NCBI GenBank assembly: GCA_024232355.1
Contig: JAAEPW010001321.1
Location: 1-25,015 of the forward strand
Reading direction: 5' to 3'
DNA length: 25,015 nucleotides
From: Chloroflexota bacterium
GTDB lineage: Bacteria > Chloroflexota > Anaerolineae > B4-G1
The notes under the pieces are model-generated. The model did no database searches, was not told where the DNA came from, and worked only from the letters and a program-made list of their open reading frames with translations. Shown here one piece after another: positions 1 to 7,447 of the stretch (position 1 is its first letter; each line of letters begins with the position of its first letter). Position numbers and translations under genes: made by a program.

Positions 1-26
1 GTAGCAGAATGGCGACCACACGCCCT

Positions 27-1406
27 CTAGCAGACATCGGCGCACAACTCCCGTGCCTTGGCAATGACGTCGGCCACTGCTACCATCTGGGTTTCAGAGC
101 CAATGATGGGCGGGGTAAGGAGATACGAACCATTGCTCCTCTCGGTGGACCATCCTTGCAGGCTGAGGAAATCCACCGCATCGTCCAGGGTCGCGATCTC
201 TGGAACCCGTAATGCCTGTTGAGCACCATTGACAGCCTCGAACTTGCAACGGGTGAGTACAGTCTGGCGCACGTTTTGGTACTCGTCGTGGGCCTTGACC
301 GTGGCCTTGCCTGTGTAGGTCAGGGCGTGTTCCAGTTCTGCGTTGGACGCAAACCAGACCAGGACATTGCCAGCAGGGTCTCGAAACTTGTGCAGGTTGG
401 TCACCCCGTACCTGCCATCTATGGGAATGATGGTGGTGACGGTCAGCTCGTCAAAGTGTTGTCGTTGGCCAACTGTGCTGACGTGCTGGCTCTTTGCCTG
501 AGACTCTTGCTCTGCCTGCCGATTCATCTCCCGCGTGTAGGCGGGAATGAGGCTGGCGGCGTAACCGATCCAGCTGGCCTCGATCACGTCGCTCTCACAC
601 ACCCGGACGAGGTTCCACTCGTAATCGCTGAGGCGATCATGGGTAGCCAGTTCCTCGCGTGCCCAGGCCAGGGCTTTTTGTGCTTTCTGCCAATCACGCT
701 CGATTGGTTCCAGGTTACTTGTGTGACCATTCTTGCCCTGGTTCAGCATCGCGGAGAGAGCACAATCGGCGGTGGATCCCATCTGATCGCGTGGTATCCA
801 GCCGTTGAGGCGGGCATCGGCGGAGACGTAGGCCAGGTAGGTCTCGATCTGGATCAGGAAAGGCCCACCTCTCCCGCCACCACCCAGCCAATCATCGTTC
901 CCAGCCTCGTTGCAAAGCTCGTCGGCCTGGATCAGATACTCGGCAGTCTGTGCAGCGGCATCGGGGCTTTGGTGTCCGGTAAAGTCAGACAGACAAGAAC
1001 TGCCTACCTGCTTGTACTCATCATTCTTGGTCACCACAAAAGTATCCTTGCGATTGCGGTTCATATTGCAGTGGTCACACCACGGATCAACCGTGCGGAA
1101 TCGTTCCGGTACGCTCTCGCCGGGAACAGTGCGAACGATGTTTCCCTGTGCAGTGCCATCATCTAGATGCTGGAGCTTGGCGACGAATCGCCAGCCATTG
1201 AGACGGGGAGCTTTGCCGGTTACGCTCACTAAGTAGAGCCGGGTCACGGTGCCGTCGTCGTTTTCGATGTCCTCATAGTCCTTGAGGATTTCCATTCTGA
1301 TGTCTGGAGAGCCAAGTTTGGCGGCCCGACGGGCGAGCTGCTCGATCTTTTTCTGTAGCGGCCCCAGGTTCCGAGCCGGGATTTTGTAGATATTGTTTTC
1401 GTTCAT
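27..1406 (-). CDS. Phage/plasmid-type protein with CxxC...C motif, unknown function
   Basis: A 459-residue soluble protein with no signal peptide or membrane segment. The start is the ATG at 1406, because a perfect AAAGGAGGT lies just upstream on the minus strand with 9 nt after GGAGG. An in-frame ATG at 1457 would add 17 residues but lacks this site. Residues about 105-142 carry WCDHC (C110, C113), then a basic stretch with NRNRKDTFVV, and VGSSCLSDF (C138). From memory, this C-D-H-C...VG-x-x-C-L-x-D-F signature occurs in uncharacterised proteins of phages and integrative elements; a zinc-binding or nucleic-acid role is inference only. The middle has a Gly-rich patch (GGGGRGG). The gene is divergent from the response regulator and shows no link to the surface cluster. 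The long plus-strand frame over the same bases is treated as a shadow. I do not assign a biochemical function. Confidence 0.8.
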   Translation of the reverse strand: MNENNIYKIPARNLGPLQKKIEQLARRAAKLGSPDIRMEILKDYEDIENDDGTVTRLYLVSVTGKAPRLNGWRFVAKLQHLDDGTAQGNIVRTVPGESVPERFRTVDPWCDHCNMNRNRKDTFVVTKNDEYKQVGSSCLSDFTGHQSPDAAAQTAEYLIQADELCNEAGNDDWLGGGGRGGPFLIQIETYLAYVSADARLNGWIPRDQMGSTADCALSAMLNQGKNGHTSNLEPIERDWQKAQKALAWAREELATHDRLSDYEWNLVRVCESDVIEASWIGYAASLIPAYTREMNRQAEQESQAKSQHVSTVGQRQHFDELTVTTIIPIDGRYGVTNLHKFRDPAGNVLVWFASNAELEHALTYTGKATVKAHDEYQNVRQTVLTRCKFEAVNGAQQALRVPEIATLDDAVDFLSLQGWSTERSNGSYLLTPPIIGSETQMVAVADVIAKARELCADVC

Positions 1407-1718
1407 ACGTTTTGACCTCCTTTGAATTCCTATGATGTGTGCATTTTGATCTCGCAAAACCGAGTAAAACCATCAACGAATGGACCATCCAACGAAAAAT
1501 CATGCCTCGCCAAATATGCAGCCTGGCATAATTGCGAAATGAAGAAAAACGTCGGAACCAGTACAGCCACAACATCTAGCTCGATCAGAAAGCCTACCCT
1601 GTGCTGCGTATCTCCTGCTTACGATTGCCCAAATTCACCTCGGCAAAATGCTCTGACCTACGTTCATTTTATAGGGAAGAGGATCTGAGATTTTGTGCGC
1701 AAGTGTCCGTCCGAGTTA

Positions 1719-1764
1719 ATTTTAGCACCTTTGTTACTTGCCCAAGACCGACGTCTGCTAAAAT
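1719..1764. promoter_or_regulatory. Inverted repeat upstream of the response regulator
   Basis: ATTTTAGCA at 1719-1727 is perfectly complemented by TGCTAAAAT at 1756-1764, with a 28-bp spacer. The right arm contains TAAAAT, which could serve as a -10 box. There is no T-run, so a terminator is unlikely. It could be an operator for the adjacent regulator or chance; only the 9-bp symmetry is observed. Confidence 0.3.
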
Positions 1765-1772
1765 GAGGTCGT

Positions 1773-1792
1773 TGTGTATTACGAATGACACA
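1773..1792. promoter_or_regulatory. Possible operator, TGTGT-N10-ACACA
   Basis: A 5-bp inverted repeat TGTGT (1773-1777) and ACACA (1788-1792) with a 10-bp centre lies about 85 bp upstream of the regulator start and just ahead of the TTGACA hexamer. The symmetry suits a dimeric DNA-binding protein. No experimental or comparative support is available here. Confidence 0.25.
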
Positions 1793-1877
1793 CTTGACAG
1801 TGGGTGCCAATTTGTCTCGGACGATGCTGCAGATAACCATTGGTATTGTGAACATCATAACGAGTGAGGAGTTTCGT

Positions 1878-2549
1878 ATGTCAGCCAGAATTATCGTGAT
1901 CGACGATGACGTCACTTTTGCGACCTACGTCCGTGCCGCGCTTGGACGTTACGGACACAGGGTCACGGCCTTTGAATCGGCGAGAGACGGCGTGTGGGCG
2001 GTCGCCAGCACCGCTCCCGATTTGGTGATCCTGGATGTGATGATGCCAGAGATGAACGGCTGGGAGGTCTGCCAGCGCTTACGCGTGATCTCGGACGTGC
2101 CGATCCTGATGTGTACGGCTCTAGGATACGGCCTCAACGCCGCCAAGGGCTTGAGCCTGGGGGCCGACGATTACGTGACAAAGGCGTGCCTGCCCCAGGA
2201 ACTGCACGCCCGGGTAAAAGCCCTGCTGCGGCGTGCGGCGTTGATGCGCGCCGTCCCCGTGCCACCTTTGTTCGTGGTGGACGATGCGCTGCACCTAGAC
2301 CTGGAACGCAAGATGGCATGGTTGGGCGGGCAGACAGTAAAATTGTCTCCTCTCGAGTTCCAACTGCTGGCCTATATGGCTCACAGCCAGGGCCAAACGG
2401 CCGCCTACGACGAGCTGTGGAGCCACGTGTGGGACTATGCCGGTGTGCCCGACAAAGGCCTGATCCAGCGCACGGTGAGCAACCTGCGGCGCAAGGTGGG
2501 CAAGGAACGGATCACCAGCGTGCGCGGCCACGGCTACTGCCTGAACTGA
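1878..2549 (+). CDS. Orphan OmpR/PhoB-family response regulator
   Basis: A 223-residue two-domain transcription factor. The ATG at 1878 is chosen over an upstream in-frame ATG because TGAGGAG ends 6 nt before it and the protein then begins directly with the receiver beta-1 strand. Receiver domain, about 1-120: acidic cluster D9-D11, phosphoacceptor D53 in LVILDVMMPE, switch T80 and invariant K102. The residue after K102 is Ala (TKAC) where Pro is usual. C-terminal winged helix, about 130-223: LSPLEFQLLAYM, the recognition-helix stretch TVSNLRRKVG, and the terminal wing VRGHGYCLN. The family is normally phosphorylated by a sensor histidine kinase and binds direct repeats in promoters. No kinase gene is adjacent, so its signal is unknown. 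It lies in the same direction as, and about 470 bp ahead of, the surface-protein cluster, which makes that cluster a candidate target (inference). Confidence 0.95.
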   Translation: MSARIIVIDDDVTFATYVRAALGRYGHRVTAFESARDGVWAVASTAPDLVILDVMMPEMNGWEVCQRLRVISDVPILMCTALGYGLNAAKGLSLGADDYVTKACLPQELHARVKALLRRAALMRAVPVPPLFVVDDALHLDLERKMAWLGGQTVKLSPLEFQLLAYMAHSQGQTAAYDELWSHVWDYAGVPDKGLIQRTVSNLRRKVGKERITSVRGHGYCLN

Positions 2550-2582
2550 CCCTTTCTCCCAAGGCTGTTCAGTTCTAGTTTT
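2543..2582 (+). terminator. Weak intrinsic terminator candidate after the response regulator
   Basis: GAACTGA (2543-2549, overlapping the stop codon) pairs with TCAGTTC (2569-2575), followed by TAGTTTT. The 7-bp stem has a 19-nt loop, so it is weak. The stronger foldback just downstream may be the real transcript end. Confidence 0.3.
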
Positions 2583-2585
2583 CCA

Positions 2586-2686
2586 ACGCTCTCAGCCCCT
2601 GTCTCGGGGGCGGTTTGGGAGCAAAAGTCTTTTCCACAAGCACTATACCGTTGCATAGGCCGCCCCCAAGACGGGGGCCTGAGCGT
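2586..2686. repeat. 101-bp GC-rich foldback (long inverted repeat)
   Basis: The left arm 2586-2613 (ACGCT, then CTCAGCCCCTGTCTCGGGGG and CGG) is complementary to the right arm 2660-2686, with only a few mismatches and a 2-nt bulge. The arms are 27-28 nt around a loop of about 46 nt. There is no T-run after the right arm. It could be a strong hairpin at the end of the regulator transcript, a REP/MITE-like element, or a structured RNA. Confidence 0.6.
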
Positions 2687-2743
2687 CTTGTGTGAGAACT
2701 GACAGCCCTGCCCTCTCTCCCCCTCTGCCAATTTTCCGAAACC

Positions 2744-2776
2744 TTTCCGAATTCTGGGCCGATTTTTGGGTATAAT
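2744..2776 (+). promoter_or_regulatory. Candidate promoter of the surface-protein cluster
   Basis: A consensus TATAAT lies at 2771-2776. The best -35-like hexamer, TTTCCG/TTCCGA near 2744-2750, is weak and 20-21 bp away, longer than usual, so activator dependence is possible. The box is about 240 bp upstream of the first small ORF. It is the only consensus -10 hexamer I noticed between the regulator and the cluster. Confidence 0.35.
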
Positions 2777-2806
2777 ATAGGTTGTGGTACACATTAAAAA
2801 CTTTTT

Positions 2807-2874
2807 ACCACAAATTAACACGAATGTATAAGCGCAGCGGCAAAATTTGTGAAAATTCGGTGTAACCTGCGGTT
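2807..2874. repeat. Imperfect AT-rich foldback, ACCACAAATTAACACGAAT type
   Basis: ACCACAAATTAACACGAAT at 2807-2825 is imperfectly complementary to 2854-2874 (AATTCGGTGTAACCTGCGGTT with mismatches), followed by a second AATTCGTGGC at 2880-2889. From memory, foldbacks of this sort recur as short dispersed intergenic repeats in some bacterial genomes. A single copy is present here, so dispersal cannot be shown from this window. Confidence 0.4.
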
Positions 2875-3014
2875 GCCTTAATTCGTGGCTAGAATTTGTA
2901 AAGACTAAAAACTCTATAAAACGCCCAGTCCCGCGCAACCCTGACCACGCAGGCGGGTTACTTATTTACGGTGCTCAACATCGCACCAAACAACATTGCC
3001 AAGCACGATCTTGA

Positions 3015-3221
3015 ATGACCAATTCAACAAAGACAAATAGCACTACAACTCAAACCGGCGCACCCCCAGGTGGTTGCCCGCCTCAGACAGAAACCTACCC
3101 GGCCAGAGTAGGGGCTTTTACGTCCCTTTCTCTGGCCGAATTGCATTTTGGCACACAGAGCAATATGAGAAACTGGGCTGATTCTTTACGAGCGAAACGA
3201 CTGTACCAAGGAGGCAAATAA
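3015..3221 (+). CDS. Small protein, 68 residues, translationally coupled to the transglutaminase-like gene
   Basis: Not recognised. The predicted peptide starts with a Thr/Asn/Ser-rich stretch, then a Pro/Gly-rich segment with a single Cys (GAPPGGCPPQ), and ends in a basic tail (RAKRLYQGGK). There is no signal peptide or membrane helix. Its stop overlaps the next start as TAATG at 3219-3223, and its last codons contain the AAGGAGG (3208-3214) that serves the next gene, so its main role may be translational coupling as a leader ORF. I see no good Shine-Dalgarno ahead of its own ATG, which lowers confidence that it is an expressed functional protein. Confidence 0.5.
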   Translation: MTNSTKTNSTTTQTGAPPGGCPPQTETYPARVGAFTSLSLAELHFGTQSNMRNWADSLRAKRLYQGGK

Positions 3222-6073
3222 TGATCTTTCATAATTTCATAGGTTCGGTAGCATACAAATTGGTGGTCTACCTGCTAATCACGGCGATGACGGCGACCTC
3301 ATCCATTCCCATCCTCCAGCGTATGCAAGTCATCACCGATGCCTACACGGGGCTGATGCAACGGCTGGGCACCGAGTCTGCCATCGCATCTACTGCCTCG
3401 GCCCTGGACGCCATCACCGCGGCATTGCCAGCAAGTGGGCAAGGGGCAAGTATGCAAGGGGCAAATGAGCAAGTGGCAAGTGGCAAGTCACGCCCCTCCG
3501 CTCCTCTGCCTCTCCGCTCCCCTGCTCCTTCTCCCTCGATCTCCGTCTCTCGCGTGCAATCGGCATACACACCAGGCGATACCATTTCCGGCACTCTCAC
3601 CATCACTTTCCGCGTCACCAACAACAAGCCGCCGACATTGATGCCTCAAGTATCCGAGAACGCCACACTCACCGAGACCGCAGCCGCGATCCAAGCCTTT
3701 GACGCGACCGCCGACCCGAACGCGGTGCATAACGTCCTGCTCGTGGACACTCTGACCACCAACGCGACCTTTATCTCTGCCAACCCACGGGCCGACTACA
3801 AGGACGATCAATACACCTGGAACCTGGGCAGCATTCCGCCAATGAAATCGATCACGGCGACGCTGACGCTGCAAGTGCCCGCCAACATCGCCGATATCGT
3901 GGCGCTCGACACCGGCGCGACCACCTGGGGCACGCTCCAAGGAGAAATGGTCAGCGCCAGCGCTTGTCCCACAACGTTAGCTCCTGCTGCCTTGAGCGAG
4001 TATCTCCAGCTTACCGTGGATGCCAACTTCCAAGATGAGTATGTGGCTAAACGAGCGGGCCAACTATGCCCTAACCCAATGGGACCTTTTGATTACGTGC
4101 AAACCCTGGGCTATGAGGCATATAAAGGCAGCCTACGCGGCGCGCGCGGTACCGAGTGGAGCCAGGCCGGCAACAGCCTCGACCAATCTAACCTGTTGGT
4201 GGCGATGCTGCGCGGCAACGGCGTGCCCGCCCGTTACCGCCATGGCACGTTGAGCACAGAACGCGCGCAAGAACTGATCCTCTCAATGTTCCCCACCACG
4301 GCTCCCGTGGTAGGCTACGTACCAGAGGACACCGAGACCTCCGACCCGGCCAATGACCCCGACCTGCTGGCCGAGGCCCAGGACCACTGGTGGGTGGAGG
4401 CTTACGTGGACGGCGCTTGGGTGGCAATGGATCCCTCCTTCAGTTATGCAGAGCCGGGCCAGACCTTTACCACGGCAGAGGGGGCTTCTCTGGACGAGGT
4501 GCCCGATGAGGAGCGCCACAAAGTGACGGTCACCATCGAGGTTGAAAAGTACGACATGCTTTCCTACCTCTCATCCGGCTTTACCTACGAGATCCCACTA
4601 ACCACCACCTTTACCACCGCTGAACTGGTGGGTAACCCGCTGGCACTGGAACACCTGACGGCCCACGAGACGCCCCCGATGGGCTATATGATCTATGGCT
4701 GGGTCTATTACACCTACGTGCCCTACTTGCGGTTGGGGGACGATGAAACCCTGGTTGTCGGCGATCCCTTTTGGGAACTGCTCTCCAACTATCCCTTTGG
4801 GCAGTTTGCCATCATATCTGAGTATCTTCACTTTGACGTGCAAGACGCCGACGGCAACGTAACCCGCTACACGCGCCAAATCGCTGACCGGGCCAAGGCA
4901 GGTCCCCTGGGTGGTCCGCTGCGCAGCGATTCCAAACAGATCATTGGATTGATGACCCAGGATGTGCTTTCCTCGTTGGGGCCAGAGGCACTTCCATTGG
5001 TGCACCAAGGGGACAGTCACACCATCTACTTAAACCCGTCTTGGATGTCCAACGAGTATGCGGCCCACGTGGGCGAGGATTTGATGGTGACCGTACCCCG
5101 CATCGCCGAGGTAGAGTCCATCGCTGCGGGACTGGGGGCTTTGGAAGAAGGATACCAGGCCAACTTTGGCGCGGTAGAACTGGCAGAGATTGCCGACCTG
5201 ATCGAGGGAACGTCGCAGGCGTTCGACCGTATGCTGGGCGCCTCCTTTGTCACCATGTCTGACCAGGCATCGCAAGACCTGGCAGAGACGGGCCTGGTGC
5301 GCACCTACCCTGACGCGCCGCGCATCACCATTGCTTCCTCAGTGATCTCGATGAGCAGGGAAATTTCCCAGACGGCGCAGTTGCAGATTCTCGACTTGCT
5401 GCACGATTCCGTGCGCGCGATTGGCTACCCCGGCCAAGCGCGCGGCGCCGAGCAAGTATACCGGATGACGCGCGGCGTCTGCAACACCTTCCTGGAATCC
5501 GCGGTAGGCGAGGCGTTGACCGGAGAACAGAGCAAATCGGCGGCCAACGTTCTGCAGGCGGCGCAGTACCAGGACATTCCCCTGGCCTACGTGGACGCCG
5601 ACCACCTGGACGTGTTGGCCCGGTTGGAGATCTCTACCCAGGCCAGGGCGTTCATTATGGACGCGGTACAGCAGGGCTACGGGGTGCTCGTGCCGGAGCA
5701 GATGGTAGACTGGGATGGCGATGAGACCATCGCCTGGTGGCAGTTGGATCTAGAGACCGGCGAGATGGTGGGCATAGGAGAGAACGGCACCCACGATTTT
5801 ATCACGTTTACGACAATGTTCATGGTAGGTTTTATGATAGTATTGCACCTGATGTGGCTCATCGCCCTGTTATGGAAATTGATCCAATGGAGAGACGCGA
5901 TCTATATGACGTGGGAGCACTTTTGGGAGAACGAAGTCCCTTCAGCTATGGGCCAAAATGAAGACCAACAACTGATTTACACAGATGCATTCCAAGCTAC
6001 CAAGACCCATATGCAGGAATACATAGAAGAGCACGTGTGGTGGTTTTCCAGGACATCCTGGTGGGCACGGTAA
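3221..6073 (+). CDS. Membrane-anchored transglutaminase-like protein with Cys-to-Ser active site
   Basis: A 950-residue surface protein. The start has AAGGAGG 6 nt upstream and overlaps the previous stop. An N-terminal hydrophobic segment (about 10-30) is a signal peptide or anchor. Residues about 70-107 are a low-complexity insert encoded by short tandem repeats. Residues about 108-230 look like a DUF11-type beta-sandwich. The transglutaminase-like core follows: GNSLDQS with S319, LLVAMLRGNGVPAR, DHWWVEAY with H389, and AMDPSF with D404. The alignment to the family motif G-x-C-x-D is clear and puts Ser319 at the nucleophile position; His and Asp of the triad remain. This suggests a non-catalytic or altered enzyme (inference). 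A C-terminal membrane helix (about 860-890) precedes a ~60-residue tail rich in Trp and acidic residues. The gene lies 36 nt ahead of the A1 start, consistent with one operon and a role in handling or anchoring the downstream surface proteins. Confidence 0.85.
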   Translation: MIFHNFIGSVAYKLVVYLLITAMTATSSIPILQRMQVITDAYTGLMQRLGTESAIASTASALDAITAALPASGQGASMQGANEQVASGKSRPSAPLPLRSPAPSPSISVSRVQSAYTPGDTISGTLTITFRVTNNKPPTLMPQVSENATLTETAAAIQAFDATADPNAVHNVLLVDTLTTNATFISANPRADYKDDQYTWNLGSIPPMKSITATLTLQVPANIADIVALDTGATTWGTLQGEMVSASACPTTLAPAALSEYLQLTVDANFQDEYVAKRAGQLCPNPMGPFDYVQTLGYEAYKGSLRGARGTEWSQAGNSLDQSNLLVAMLRGNGVPARYRHGTLSTERAQELILSMFPTTAPVVGYVPEDTETSDPANDPDLLAEAQDHWWVEAYVDGAWVAMDPSFSYAEPGQTFTTAEGASLDEVPDEERHKVTVTIEVEKYDMLSYLSSGFTYEIPLTTTFTTAELVGNPLALEHLTAHETPPMGYMIYGWVYYTYVPYLRLGDDETLVVGDPFWELLSNYPFGQFAIISEYLHFDVQDADGNVTRYTRQIADRAKAGPLGGPLRSDSKQIIGLMTQDVLSSLGPEALPLVHQGDSHTIYLNPSWMSNEYAAHVGEDLMVTVPRIAEVESIAAGLGALEEGYQANFGAVELAEIADLIEGTSQAFDRMLGASFVTMSDQASQDLAETGLVRTYPDAPRITIASSVISMSREISQTAQLQILDLLHDSVRAIGYPGQARGAEQVYRMTRGVCNTFLESAVGEALTGEQSKSAANVLQAAQYQDIPLAYVDADHLDVLARLEISTQARAFIMDAVQQGYGVLVPEQMVDWDGDETIAWWQLDLETGEMVGIGENGTHDFITFTTMFMVGFMIVLHLMWLIALLWKLIQWRDAIYMTWEHFWENEVPSAMGQNEDQQLIYTDAFQATKTHMQEYIEEHVWWFSRTSWWAR
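3431..3535 (+). repeat. In-frame short tandem repeats inside the transglutaminase-like gene
   Basis: Eight GCAAG/GCAAA cores start at 3431, 3439, 3446, 3454, 3461, 3469, 3476 and 3483, spaced 7 or 8 bp apart. A pyrimidine block built on CTCCGCTCC and CTGC motifs follows at about 3496-3530. The tract stays in frame and encodes a Gln/Gly/Ala/Ser-rich then Pro/Ser-rich linker between the signal segment and the first domain. Its base pattern is unlike the surrounding coding sequence, suggesting insertion of repeat DNA. Confidence 0.65.
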
Positions 6074-6109
6074 AATGAATTCAGAGATACGAAAACAGGA
6101 GGTAGTGTG

Positions 6110-7033
6110 ATGAACACCAAAACCCGATTGATCTTGATCGTAGCCCTACTTGGTATAAGCGCCGTGGTGCTGGCAGTGGTATTTATGCAGCGCGGAGGAA
6201 CACCCACGCCTGCGACAACCCCGTCGCAGGCAACGGAACCCAGCGACACGACAGACATAGCCGCCGCGCCAGGCGCAACGGCCCTGCCGGGCGAGACAGC
6301 AGCGCCAGCCACGCCAGAGGCAATGGCAGCGACTATGCTGCCTGACAGCGTGACCGTAGAGCCCAGTACAACAACCGCCACACCTGCACCTACTCCCACG
6401 CCGACAGAAGGAGAAAAAGTAACGGCGGCGGTGGGGCAGGAGCACATTGCCTACCGACCGACACAGACAGAGTGTGAGCAGACTGTAGATGATGGAGAAG
6501 TTGTGGCTTGCGTGTGGCATGATTCCTCTCGGTTAATCGTGCGCTCAGAGTGGGAACAATTGTTTCCTGATACGGACTTTTATTTAGTTGAGTTGGGAGG
6601 TTATCGACCAGATTCAACTGAACCATATAGCTCTCGTCGTAGACTTGCTGCCTGGTATGACGACAAGCACTACACCGCCGAGACCTTTGACCGTTTACTA
6701 AAGGCCAATGGTGTCACCATCACCGATGAGAACCGCGAACTGGTCGCCAAGGCATTCGCACTGATGACCATTCCTGATTATCTCAAAGAAGAGATTATTT
6801 TCATTGAGTGGGTTGAGGGGGACTGGCGAACATTGCATAATTATGATCACTATTTGAAGGCTTGGACCAAGATACAAGGCTTGGAGATATGGTGGTGGTT
6901 TGATTTCGCTGATAATCAATTGAGATTTGTCTCAAGAAGTGATGTTAACAAACACGTTGGTGATTATATTGATGTGTCAGTCATAGAACTTCCCCCCCCC
7001 TCATTCGTTGATTATCAGTTCAGAGGAGAATGA
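6110..7033 (+). CDS. Family A surface protein, copy 1 (A1)
   Basis: A 307-residue protein of unknown family. I prefer the ATG at 6110 (AGGAGGT at 6097-6103, 6 nt spacing) over the GTG at 6107. A single membrane helix (about 6-26) is followed by a Pro/Thr/Ala-rich stalk (about 30-110). A globular extracytoplasmic domain (about 112-307) carries two cysteines, C122 and C134, possibly a disulfide. The core FDRLLKANGVTITDENREL and IPDYL is nearly invariant in all three copies; the end has GDYIDVSVIELPPP and FRGE. There is no lipobox, so it is likely a signal-anchor protein. The stop is 3 nt before B1. The last codons form the GAGGAG that is probably the B1 ribosome-binding site. A run of nine C near the 3' end is prone to slippage. 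Function unknown; constant pairing with a B leader suggests a partner of that domain (inference). Confidence 0.85.
   Translation: MNTKTRLILIVALLGISAVVLAVVFMQRGGTPTPATTPSQATEPSDTTDIAAAPGATALPGETAAPATPEAMAATMLPDSVTVEPSTTTATPAPTPTPTEGEKVTAAVGQEHIAYRPTQTECEQTVDDGEVVACVWHDSSRLIVRSEWEQLFPDTDFYLVELGGYRPDSTEPYSSRRRLAAWYDDKHYTAETFDRLLKANGVTITDENRELVAKAFALMTIPDYLKEEIIFIEWVEGDWRTLHNYDHYLKAWTKIQGLEIWWWFDFADNQLRFVSRSDVNKHVGDYIDVSVIELPPPSFVDYQFRGE
6992..7000 (+). repeat. C9 homopolymer within A1
   Basis: Nine consecutive C residues encode part of the Pro-Pro-Pro near the A1 C-terminus. The equivalent site in A3 is interrupted (CCTCCCCCC). A one-base change would replace the last ~14 residues and could break the coupling to B1. 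Confidence 0.9.
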
Positions 7034-7036
7034 TCA

Positions 7037-7447
7037 ATGAAAACAAAACAGGTGAAATCGCTCGTTATAAGTTGTGTTCTGGCACTGATATTGTTGCTTT
7101 TTACAATTCAATTCGTTTCGGCCAGCGCGGATCCGGGTAGAGTAAAGCAACCGGTTGCCATTGCTCCTCCTCCTTCATCCTCGACAGAGTCCGGGCAGGC
7201 AGTACCTTTGCAGCAGCCTGGCGGCTTGACCGCTACTCTGCGGGCAGCATCCAAGAGAGAGATCGAGTTCTGGACATTGAATCGCGATATGGACGCTGGA
7301 GCCCAGCAGAGCTTTATTCCCCACCTCATACTCTACCAAGATGGGAAACTGACCCCTGAGGTCTCCCGCGCTCCGATTGTGACCACAAACTCGGTGCTCT
7401 CATTTTCTTCATTGAATTCAGTGATACAAAAACAGGAGATAGTGTGA
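7037..7447 (+). CDS. Family B leader-domain protein, copy 1 (B1, short form)
   Basis: A 136-residue predicted secreted protein. A cleavable signal peptide with a Leu/Ile-rich core ends at about FVSAS (residues 26-30). A Pro/Ser-rich stretch ([12 protein letters not shown]), [11 protein letters not shown], a variable segment and HLILYQDGKLTPEVSR follow. These match the first ~110 residues of the giant protein at 9717. After that the frame enters the junction shared with B2 and stops, so the last ~19 residues are read from the leader sequence of A2. Its TGA overlaps the A2 ATG (TGATG at 7445-7449), and GAGGAG in the A1 tail is spaced 8 nt from its start, so it is translationally coupled on both sides. 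It is either a truncated relic of a tandem duplication or a functional free-standing leader domain; the intact frame and ribosome-binding site favour expression. Confidence 0.8.
   Translation: MKTKQVKSLVISCVLALILLLFTIQFVSASADPGRVKQPVAIAPPPSSSTESGQAVPLQQPGGLTATLRAASKREIEFWTLNRDMDAGAQQSFIPHLILYQDGKLTPEVSRAPIVTTNSVLSFSSLNSVIQKQEIV

Larger units (their letters stand above)
1407..1877. other. Divergent intergenic region (471 bp)
   Basis: This separates the minus-strand CxxC protein from the response regulator. Short frames here overlap each other on both strands and lack ribosome-binding sites or recognisable protein character, so I see no gene. It contains the minus-gene Shine-Dalgarno (about 1416-1424) and two dyads described separately. 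A TTGACA hexamer sits at 1794-1799, but no good -10 follows at 16-18 bp, so no promoter is claimed. Confidence 0.7.
2550..3014. other. Gene-free region between the regulator and the surface-protein cluster
   Basis: This 465-bp stretch has no convincing coding frame; the minus-strand frame across it has no recognisable protein character. It holds, in order, a weak terminator, a 101-bp GC-rich foldback, a TATAAT box, and an AT-rich foldback. It is the likely promoter region of the downstream cluster. Confidence 0.65.

Noticed and set aside
219..1166. Plus-strand 315-residue open frame
   Set aside because: It is antisense to the CxxC protein, which has a perfect ribosome-binding site and recognisable motifs; the plus frame has neither.
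1794..1822. Sigma-70 promoter from TTGACA at 1794-1799
   Set aside because: No acceptable -10 hexamer is present 16-18 bp downstream.
1785..1877. Upstream ATG extending the response regulator by 31 residues
   Set aside because: The extension has no receiver homology and no Shine-Dalgarno; the ATG at 1878 has TGAGGAG at ideal spacing.
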